From: Streptomyces misionensis
GTDB taxonomy: Bacteria; Actinomycetota; Actinomycetes; Streptomycetales; Streptomycetaceae
NCBI RefSeq assembly: GCF_900104815.1
Contig: NZ_FNTD01000004.1
Coordinates: forward strand, 6,447,001 to 6,511,000
Length of the DNA stretch: 64,000 nucleotides
Direction of reading: 5' to 3'
The translations under genes were made by a program, and so were the position numbers. The notes under the pieces are model-generated. The model was not told the origin of the DNA, searched no databases, and was given only the letters and a program-made list of their open reading frames with translations. This document shows positions 57,593-64,000 of the stretch, piece by piece (the first letter of the stretch is position 1; each line of letters opens with the position of its first letter).

Positions 57593-59146
57593 TCAGCGGC
57601 GGAAGCCCAGCAGGCCGTGCAGGATCGAGCCGCGCGAGGACGTCGAGGCCGCCTTCGCCGCCGGCGGCTCGGGCTCCGGGGACCTGGCGCACACCGCGTC
57701 GGCCGTGCCGCTGCCGCGCGGCACCGTGCCGTCGGCCAGGTACGCCGACAGATAGCGGTCCAGGCAGGCGTTGCCGCTCAGTGTGATGCCGTGGTTGCCG
57801 CCGCCCTGCTCGACCACCAGGCTGGAACCCGCCAGCAGCCGGTGGGCCGCGACGCCCCCGGCGTACGGGGTGGCCGCGTCGTCCGTCGCCTGGAACAGCA
57901 GCGAGGACGGCAGCCGGGTGTTGGCGACGTCCGGGTGCCCCGTCCGGCCGGTCGGCCAGAACGCGCACGGCGCGTTGTACCAGGTGTTGTTCCATGCCAT
58001 GAAGGGCGACTTCGCGTACACCGCCCGGGCGTCCCGGCGCCAGCGTGCCCAGTCGTGCGGCCAGGCGGTGTCCCCGCACTGCACGGCCGTGTAGACGCTG
58101 TAGCCGTTGTCGCCGGAGCCGTCCACACCGGCGAACTCGTCGTACGCCTCCACCAGCGGCCCGGTGTCCTTGTCGTGCACATAGGCCGCGAACGCCTCGG
58201 CGAGGTAGGGCCAGTAGCCGTCGTAGTAGCCGCCCGGGATGAACGTGTCCTCCAGTTCGGCGGCGCCCACCCGGCCGCCGGCCGGCCGCTTCGCCAGCGC
58301 GGCCCGCATCGCGTACCACTGCGCCTCGACCTTCGCGGGGTCCTTGCCGAGCCGGTACGTCGCGTCGTACTTCGCGATCCAGGCCATCAGCGCCCGGTGC
58401 CGGTCGTCGAAGGCGTGTTCCTGGCCGATGTTGTCGTCGTACCAGACGCCGGTCGGGTCCACGATCGAGTCCAGCACCAGCCTGCGGATCCGCTCGGGGT
58501 GCAGCTTGGCGTAGACCGCGCCCAGATAGGTGCCGTACGAGTAGCCGAAGTAGCTCAGGCGGGGCGCGCCGAGGGCCGCGCGGATGATGTCCATGTCCTG
58601 CGCGGCGCTGACCGTGTCCATGTGCGGCAGCACATCGGCGTAGTGCCGGGAGCAGTCGGCGGCGAAGGACCGGGCGCGCTCCAGGTTCGCCTGCTCCAGC
58701 GCGGGCGTGGCGGGCACGCTGTCGGGGCGCACCGGATCGAAGTGGCCGGGCGCGCAGTTGAGGGCCGGGCTGCTGTGGCCGACCCCGCGCGGGTCGAAGC
58801 CGACGACGTCGTAGCGCGCCGCCACGTCCTTGGGCAGCGCCGCGGCCACGAACCCGGCGAGCGTGAGCCCGCTGCCGCCGGGGCCGCCGGGGTTGACCAG
58901 CAGCGGGCCCTCGGAGGTCTTGGCGGTGTGCGGCACGCGGGACAGCGCGAGCGTGATCCGCCGGCCGTCCGGGTCCGCGTGGTCCAGCGGCACCTGGAGC
59001 GAGGCGCACTGGAGCGTCGGGTAGTCGCCGGTGCCGCACTTCTTCCAGTCGAGCCGCGCGGGCGCGGCGGCCCGCGCGGGCACGCCGGTGACGGAGCCCG
59101 CCAGCACGGCGGCGGCCGCGCACAGCACGGCTGCGCGTCTTCTCAT
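57593..59146 (-). CDS. Secreted alpha/beta-hydrolase (tripeptidyl-aminopeptidase type)
   Basis: 517 residues; GGGAGGACCC before ATG 59146. A signal peptide (about 1-27, AAVLCAAAAVLAGSVTGVPA) precedes the domain. Nucleophile in FGYSYGTYLGA; the Asp is in ATDDAATPY and the His in GGGNHGI; HGP-like NPGGPGGSG is the oxyanion segment. This is the Streptomyces Slp/TAP-type extracellular peptidase branch that releases tripeptides or acyl-Pro groups. Cys residues at LQCASL, LNCAPG and DCSRHY suggest disulfides outside the cell. Confidence 0.88.
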   Translation of the reverse strand: MRRRAAVLCAAAAVLAGSVTGVPARAAAPARLDWKKCGTGDYPTLQCASLQVPLDHADPDGRRITLALSRVPHTAKTSEGPLLVNPGGPGGSGLTLAGFVAAALPKDVAARYDVVGFDPRGVGHSSPALNCAPGHFDPVRPDSVPATPALEQANLERARSFAADCSRHYADVLPHMDTVSAAQDMDIIRAALGAPRLSYFGYSYGTYLGAVYAKLHPERIRRLVLDSIVDPTGVWYDDNIGQEHAFDDRHRALMAWIAKYDATYRLGKDPAKVEAQWYAMRAALAKRPAGGRVGAAELEDTFIPGGYYDGYWPYLAEAFAAYVHDKDTGPLVEAYDEFAGVDGSGDNGYSVYTAVQCGDTAWPHDWARWRRDARAVYAKSPFMAWNNTWYNAPCAFWPTGRTGHPDVANTRLPSSLLFQATDDAATPYAGGVAAHRLLAGSSLVVEQGGGNHGITLSGNACLDRYLSAYLADGTVPRGSGTADAVCARSPEPEPPAAKAASTSSRGSILHGLLGFRR

Positions 59147-59293
59147 GGGTCCTCCCGGGACGGAGAGGTCGGGTGAACCGCGAGGATCGCGGCTTTGGCC
59201 GCATCGTCCCGGAGCGGGGACCCTGGAGAACGTCCCGCGCCGATAGTTGACCCTATTGCCCGCGCGAAGCCCTCGAACGCTCCCGCGGGGCGC

Positions 59294-60322
59294 TCACATG
59301 AGGGTCAGCTGGGTCGGCTCGGGCCGTGGCGCGGGCCCGGCCGGGCGGATCCGGCGGGCCGCGCCCGCGCGGGTGGGCCCGATGCCGTACTCCCGCGCCA
59401 GCTCGTGCACCTGACGGGTGATCCGGCGCTGGTACCAGGTGGGCGCGTAGGACCCGCCCGCGTACATCCGCTCGTAGCGGCGCACCAGGTGCGGGTGGTG
59501 CTCGCCCAGCCAGGCCGTGAACCACTCGCGCGCCCCCGGCCGCAGATGCAGCACCAGCGGCGTCACCGAGGTGGCCCCGGCGTCCGCGATGGCCTTCACC
59601 GTCGTCCGCAGCTGCTCCGGGTGGTCGCTGAGGAACGGGATCACCGGCGCCATCAGCACCCCGCAGCCGATGCCGTGCTCGCCGAGGGTGCGCACGACGT
59701 CCAGCCGCCGCTCGGGCGCCGGTGTGCCCGGCTCCACCGTGCGCCACAGGGCGGGGTCCAGGAAGCCGACCGAGACCGAGATGCCCACGTCCGTCACCCG
59801 CGCCGCCCGCACCAGCAGATCCAGGTCGCGCAGGATGAGCGTGCCCTTGGTCAGGATCGAGAAGGGGTTCGCGTGCTCGGTGAGGGCGGAGATGATGCCC
59901 GGCATCAGGCGGTAGCGGCCCTCGGCGCGCTGGTAGCAGTCGACGTTCGTGCCCATCGCCACGTGGTCGCCGTGCCAGCGCCCGGAACCCAGCTGGCGGC
60001 GCAGCACCTCCGGGGCGTTCACCTTGACCACGATCTGCGTGTCGAACCCGATGCCGGTGTCCAGGTCCAGATAGCCGTGCGTCTTGCGGGCGAAGCAGTA
60101 CACGCACGCGTGGGAGCAGCCCCGGTAGGGGTTCACCGTCCATTCGAACGGCATCCGCGAGGCGCCCGGCACCCGGTTGAGCACCGAGCGCGCCCGGACC
60201 TCGTGGAAGGTGATCCCGCGGAACTCGGGCGTGTCGAACGTACGGGTGGTGACGGCGTCCGCGCCGAACAGCGCGGTGTCGGCCGCCCGGCCGTGCTCGA
60301 CGTTGAGGTTGTCCCAGCGCAT
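59294..60322 (-). CDS. Radical SAM protein, Rv2578c/SplB-like
   Basis: 342 residues from ATG 60322 with GGAGG four to five bases upstream. The 4Fe-4S cluster motif is C-x3-C-x2-C: Cys69, Cys73 and Cys76 in YRGCSHACVYCFARK. The rest of the barrel follows, including ILTKGTLILRDLDLL and GVLMAPVIPFLSD. Rv2578c-family proteins resemble spore photoproduct lyase, so a role in DNA or nucleotide repair is suggested, not proven. No partner gene is adjacent; it diverges from the SRPBCC gene. Confidence 0.87.
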   Translation of the reverse strand: MRWDNLNVEHGRAADTALFGADAVTTRTFDTPEFRGITFHEVRARSVLNRVPGASRMPFEWTVNPYRGCSHACVYCFARKTHGYLDLDTGIGFDTQIVVKVNAPEVLRRQLGSGRWHGDHVAMGTNVDCYQRAEGRYRLMPGIISALTEHANPFSILTKGTLILRDLDLLVRAARVTDVGISVSVGFLDPALWRTVEPGTPAPERRLDVVRTLGEHGIGCGVLMAPVIPFLSDHPEQLRTTVKAIADAGATSVTPLVLHLRPGAREWFTAWLGEHHPHLVRRYERMYAGGSYAPTWYQRRITRQVHELAREYGIGPTRAGAARRIRPAGPAPRPEPTQLTLM

Positions 60323-60494
60323 GACGCCTCCTCGGTGGAACTCGCCCACACAATAGAACATCTGTTCCCATGATCGTGCGGAGCAGGGCGCGGGGTGGGG
60401 CGCGGACCCCGATCGCGGCCCCCGATTTGGGGGGCCGGGCGCCGGAGTGGTTGGCTTTTCCCAACCCCGAGCAATCAGGTCCTGGAGGAACGCA

Positions 60495-60938
60495 ATGGCG
60501 CAGGTCGAGGCCACTACGGAGCGGGTCGTCGCGGCGGACGCGGAGAAGGTGCTCGACGCCCTCGCCGACTACCGCGGCACGCGGCGCAAGCTGCTGCCCG
60601 AGCAGTTCAGCGAGTACGAGGTGCGCGAGGGCGGGGACGGCGAGGGCACCCTCGTCCACTGGAAGCTCCAGGCCACCAGCAAGCGGGTGCGCGACTGCCT
60701 GCTGGAGGTCACCGAGCCCACCGACGGCGAGCTGGTCGAGAAGGACCGCAACTCGTCCATGGTCACCACCTGGCGCGTCACCCCCGCCGGCGAGGGCAGG
60801 GCCCGCGTCGTCGTCACCACCACCTGGCAGGGCGCCGGCGGCATCGGCGGGTTCTTCGAGCGCACCTTCGCCCCCAAGGGGCTCGGCCGCATCTACGACG
60901 CCGTGCTCGCCCGGCTCGCCACCGAGGTCGAGAAGTAG
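60495..60938 (+). CDS. SRPBCC-family lipid/aromatic-binding protein
   Basis: 147 residues from ATG 60495 with GGAGG six bases upstream. START/Bet v1-like fold: MAQVEATTERVVAADAEKVL as the first strand and helix, then a beta-rich middle (GEGTLVHWKLQAT) and the long final helix LGRIYDAVLARLATEVEK. These proteins bind hydrophobic ligands. It is divergent from the radical SAM gene and followed by a strong terminator, so it is its own transcription unit. No substrate is predicted. Confidence 0.87.
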   Translation: MAQVEATTERVVAADAEKVLDALADYRGTRRKLLPEQFSEYEVREGGDGEGTLVHWKLQATSKRVRDCLLEVTEPTDGELVEKDRNSSMVTTWRVTPAGEGRARVVVTTTWQGAGGIGGFFERTFAPKGLGRIYDAVLARLATEVEK

Positions 60939-60950
60939 CACCAACCCCCG

Positions 60951-60983
60951 CCCCGCGAAGGGGAGTTGTGCGCCTTCGCGGGG
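60951..60983 (+). terminator. Terminator after the SRPBCC gene
   Basis: An 11-bp stem, CCCCGCGAAGG (60951-60961) with CCTTCGCGGGG (60973-60983), and an 11-base loop, then TTTCCCTT. It lies 12 bp after the stop codon and should isolate this unit from the MFS fusion gene. Confidence 0.8.
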
Positions 60984-61122
60984 TTTCCCTTCACCGGTTC
61001 GAGTGGAACTGGCGCCCACCGGGAACCGCCCCGTAACCCACCACGGTTGTTCGTAGTTGTCGCCTCGCGCGAGAAATTGCACGGGTACGACAGCCGCGAA
61101 GGTGGCGCGAGGGGAGCGGAAC

Positions 61123-63552
61123 GTGGGCGGGACGACTCTGGTGGATCACGACACGCTCGTGCTGCTCCCGGATGCCCGGAAGGAACCGGCCGAGGAGGCC
61201 CGGGAGGAGCCCCCGGCGGCCGGCCCCGCGGCCCCGCCGCCGGCCGGTCCGCTCAGCCCGCGCCGGGTGCGGCTGGTCGTCCTCGGGCTGATGCTGGCGA
61301 TGCTGCTGGCCGCCCTCGACCAGATGATCGTGGCCACCGCCCTGCCCAAGGTGGTCGGCGAACTGCACGGCCTGGACCGGATGTCCTGGGCGATCACCGC
61401 CTACCTGCTCACCTCCACCATCGGCCTGCCGCTGTACGGCAAGCTCGGCGACCTCGTCGGCCGCAAAGGCGTCTTCCAGTTCGCCATCGCCGTGTTCGTC
61501 GTCGGCTCCGCGCTCGCCGGACGCGCGCAGAGCATGGACCAGCTGATCGCCTTCCGCGCCCTCCAGGGCGTCGGCGCGGGCGGCCTGATGATCGGCGTCC
61601 AGGCGATCATCGCCGACATCGTGCCGCCCCGGCAGCGCGGCCGCTACATGGGCCTGATCGGCGCCGCCTTCGGCCTCGCCTCGGTCGCCGGACCGCTGCT
61701 CGGCGGCTACTTCACCGACCACCTCTCCTGGCGCTGGTGCTTCTACGTCAACGTGCCCTTCGGCCTGGTCACCCTCGCCGTCGTCGCCGTCGTGCTCAAA
61801 CTCCCCAAGCCCGAAGTCCGCGGCCGCTTCGACGTGCTGGGCGCCCTGCTGCTCGCCGCCGCCTCCACCTGCCTGGTGCTGCTGACCAGTTGGGGCGGTA
61901 CCGAGTACGCGTGGGGCTCGCGGCAGATCCTCGGCCTCGGCGCGGGCGCGCTCGCCACCGTCGTGCTCTTCCTCGTCGTCGAGCACTTCGCCGTCGAACC
62001 CCTCATCCCGCTCCGGCTGTTCCGCGACTCCGTCTTCAACGTCACCGGCCTGGTCGGCGCCGTCATCGGCGTGGGGCTGTTCGGCGCCGCCAGCTATCTG
62101 CCCACCTTCCTCCAGATGGTCGACGGGGCCAGCGCCACCGGCTCCGGACTGCTGATGCTGCCCATGACCGCGGGCATCGTCGCGACGTCACTGCTCTCCG
62201 GCCAGCTCATCAGCCACACCGGCCGCTACCGGGTCTACCCGGTGCTCGGCGGCGCCGTCTCCGTGGCCGGGATGTGGCTGCTGTCCCGCCTCGACGCCGG
62301 AACGCCCCGGCTGCACTACAGCCTCTGGATGGCCGTACTCGGCGCCGGCATCGGACTGGTGATGCCCGTTCTGGTCCTCGCCGTGCAGAACTCGGTGCGG
62401 CCCGCCGACCTCGGCACCGCGACCAGCGCCAACAACTACTTCCGGCAGATCGGCGGCAGCGTCGGCGCCGCCGTCTTCGGCACCCTGTTCGCCAACCGGC
62501 TCGCCGACGCGCTGCGCAGGGAACTGCCCCCGGGCGCCGGCGCCCGGCTGCCCGACCCCGAATCCCTCACCCCGCAGCTCGTGCACGCCCTGCCCCCGGC
62601 GCTGCGCGACGCCTACATCCGCGCCTACGCCGAGGCCATGCCCCGGGTCTTCCTGTACCTCGTCCCGGTGCTCGTCCTCGGTCTCCTCGCCGCCTTCTTC
62701 CTCAAGGAGAAACCACTGGTGTCCCACCACACCGCCGAAACCGACCCCCAGGGCCCCCACACCCACATCCCCCAGGCGCGTTCCCCGTACGCCGCCGGAA
62801 TCCCGGTGTGCGGCACCGTGCAGCATCCCGACGGCACCGTGGTGCCGCGCGCGGCGCTCACCCTCATCGACGTCACCGGACAGCAGATCGGCCGGGGCGC
62901 GAGCGGCGACGACGGGCGGTACGCGCTGAGCACCCCCGGCTCCGGGTCGTACGTCCTGATCGCCGCCGCCGGGGGCCACCAGCCGCAGGCCGTCTCGGTC
63001 ACCGTCGGCGAACGCCCCGTCGAACTCGACGTCGTCCTCGGCGGCGCCGGACGCCTCGCGGGCAGTGTGCTCACCGCCGACGGCAGCCCCGTGCGGGACG
63101 CCACCGTCACCCTCACCAATGTGCACGGCGAGGTGGTCGCCACCACCCGCAGCGGCCGCGAAGGGGGCTACGTCATCACCGAGTTGGTCGCGGGGGAGTA
63201 CACCCTCGCCGCCAGCGCCCCCGCCTTCCGCCCGGCCGCGCTCCCGGTCAGCGTGCAGGCCGCCCGGGAGACCCGGCAGGACGTCGAGCTCGCCGGCGGC
63301 GCAGTGCTGCGCGGCGTCGTACGGGCGAGCGGGGGACGGCCCGTGGAGGACGCCCGGGTCACCCTTCTGGATGCCGCGGGCAACGTGGTGGACACCCTCA
63401 CCACCGGACCGGACGGCGCCTTCCGGTTCGTGGACCTGTCCTCCGGCGAGTACACGGTGATCGCCGCGGGTTACCCGCCGGTCGCCACGGTCTTGCAGGT
63501 CGCGGGCGGTGGCCGCACGGAACGGGATCTCCAGCTGGGACACGAGGACTGA
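61123..63552 (+). CDS. MFS transporter (DHA2) fused to carboxypeptidase-regulatory-like domains
   Basis: 809 residues from GTG 61123 (GAGGGGAG upstream). After a disordered N-terminus (about 1-45), a 14-segment MFS pump spans about 50-535 with motif A at [16 protein letters not shown]. Three CarboxypepD_reg-like beta domains of about 80 residues follow (about 560-805), each with the pattern of [20 protein letters not shown]. The C-terminal part would face the cytoplasm or the wall side depending on topology. Such fusions occur in Streptomyces; the appended domains may bind peptide or polysaccharide. The substrate is unknown. It is followed by the PAS gene. Confidence 0.87.
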   Translation: MGGTTLVDHDTLVLLPDARKEPAEEAREEPPAAGPAAPPPAGPLSPRRVRLVVLGLMLAMLLAALDQMIVATALPKVVGELHGLDRMSWAITAYLLTSTIGLPLYGKLGDLVGRKGVFQFAIAVFVVGSALAGRAQSMDQLIAFRALQGVGAGGLMIGVQAIIADIVPPRQRGRYMGLIGAAFGLASVAGPLLGGYFTDHLSWRWCFYVNVPFGLVTLAVVAVVLKLPKPEVRGRFDVLGALLLAAASTCLVLLTSWGGTEYAWGSRQILGLGAGALATVVLFLVVEHFAVEPLIPLRLFRDSVFNVTGLVGAVIGVGLFGAASYLPTFLQMVDGASATGSGLLMLPMTAGIVATSLLSGQLISHTGRYRVYPVLGGAVSVAGMWLLSRLDAGTPRLHYSLWMAVLGAGIGLVMPVLVLAVQNSVRPADLGTATSANNYFRQIGGSVGAAVFGTLFANRLADALRRELPPGAGARLPDPESLTPQLVHALPPALRDAYIRAYAEAMPRVFLYLVPVLVLGLLAAFFLKEKPLVSHHTAETDPQGPHTHIPQARSPYAAGIPVCGTVQHPDGTVVPRAALTLIDVTGQQIGRGASGDDGRYALSTPGSGSYVLIAAAGGHQPQAVSVTVGERPVELDVVLGGAGRLAGSVLTADGSPVRDATVTLTNVHGEVVATTRSGREGGYVITELVAGEYTLAASAPAFRPAALPVSVQAARETRQDVELAGGAVLRGVVRASGGRPVEDARVTLLDAAGNVVDTLTTGPDGAFRFVDLSSGEYTVIAAGYPPVATVLQVAGGGRTERDLQLGHED

Positions 63553-63704
63553 GGCGGCGCCCGCGGCGGCACCGGGGCGGGGGCCGGTGCGATCAGGTAA
63601 ACCAATTCCCGGATTGCCACACATCGCCACCGGCCACCGCCGTACCGTAGTGGCCGGCGGCACAGATCGTTTGCGAACAGCCGTGGGGAGAAGGGGCCTG
63701 GGCC

Positions 63705-64000
63705 ATGGACCGTGGCAGCGAGCGGGACACAGCTCCCGGGCGCGGCGCCGGCGACACAGCTGCGGGCCGGATTCCGCTTGCGGTGATCGTCGTCGACCGT
63801 GACGGCCTGGTGTCCCACTGGAGCAGTGGGGCACGGCGGTTGTTCGGCGTGGGCCGGCAGGACGCCGTCGGCCGCCCCGCGGCCGATCTGCTGCCGGTCA
63901 CCGGTACCCTGCCCGACCACCTCCAGGGCGGCTCCACGCCGGACGCCCGCCCGGCGGCGTACGACGGCGAGCCCAACGGCGCCGCCGGGTACGGCGGTTC
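63705..64000 (+). CDS. PAS-domain protein, 5' part (possible SpoIIE-type phosphatase or sensor)
   Basis: The window ends inside this gene. ATG 63705 has AAGGGG about ten bases upstream; 98 codons are visible. After a disordered start (MDRGSERDTAPGRGAGD) a PAS domain begins at IPLAVIVVDRDGLVSHWSSG, with LFGVGRQDAVGRPAADLLPV, the usual PAS core. Many Streptomyces proteins of this start continue with GAF and SpoIIE phosphatase or HATPase domains. Type of output domain cannot be known here. Confidence 0.65.
   Translation, partial: MDRGSERDTAPGRGAGDTAAGRIPLAVIVVDRDGLVSHWSSGARRLFGVGRQDAVGRPAADLLPVTGTLPDHLQGGSTPDARPAAYDGEPNGAAGYGG

Noticed and set aside
1..64000. tRNA, rRNA or CRISPR features
   Set aside because: No cloverleaf-like T-loop motif with matching stems, no rRNA stretch and no regularly spaced repeats were found by reading the intergenic regions.

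Overview
The window is chromosomal DNA from a Streptomyces-type actinomycete. The evidence is very high GC with strongly GC-biased third codon positions, frequent GTG starts, purine-rich ribosome sites, 4-base ATGA/GTGA gene overlaps, a conservon (cvnABCDE) and an ethylmalonyl-CoA operon. TTA codons, which are rare and bldA-linked in Streptomyces, occur in only three genes. I see no rRNA, tRNA, CRISPR array or complete insertion sequence.

Layout. 1-8550 (+): reductive pyrimidine degradation, with two beta-ureidopropionase-like enzymes, a class III aminotransferase, a PucR regulator, dihydropyrimidinase, an F420-type luciferase-like oxidoreductase and an NCS1 nucleobase transporter. No flavin/iron-sulfur dihydropyrimidine dehydrogenase is present, and the luciferase-like enzyme holds its place. 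8582-12551 (-): a DUF3558-type secreted protein, then a tightly overlapping five-gene operon built around a WXG-like protein with a glycine-rich hydrophobic C-terminus and two duplicated membrane proteins. 12712-19812: housekeeping and accessory enzymes (permuted lipoate ligase, MarR/hydrolase pair, GGT-like protein, inositol-phosphatase-like protein, CrtI-like oxidoreductase).

19809-29649 looks accessory. It begins with a frameshifted macro-domain gene. A compact detoxification regulon follows (FAD monooxygenase, MFS pump, luciferase-like oxidoreductase, two paralogous ArsR-type regulators) in which seven copies of one 22-bp operator sit in front of every transcription unit. IS481 and HTH-gene remnants come next, then a second MFS pump with a divergent MarR regulator.

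30066-36590 (+): a conservon with a doubled CvnB, a CYP157-like P450 lacking ExxR, a second normal P450 and a coupled enoyl-CoA hydratase-like gene. 36773-39714 (+): a MetF-like protein, an Ada-AlkA fusion and Ogt (alkylation repair). 39730-42128 (-): an operon of ADP-ribosylglycohydrolase, Nudix hydrolase and sirtuin, a coherent ADP-ribose module. 42267-43418: glycerate kinase.

43511-54464 (-): phosphatidylethanolamine synthesis (psd, pssA) downstream of an ethylmalonyl-CoA operon (ccr, meaA, malyl-CoA lyase, MaoC hydratase, acyl-CoA dehydrogenase), with a TetR regulator and a doubled 3-hydroxyacyl-CoA dehydrogenase upstream. A predicted TetR-type operator occupies the spacer of a predicted ccr promoter. 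54862-64000: mixed genes (HEAT-repeat protein, secreted protein, YihY, RidA, secreted peptidase, radical SAM protein, SRPBCC protein, an MFS pump fused to carboxypeptidase-regulatory-like domains) and the start of a PAS-domain protein cut by the window end.
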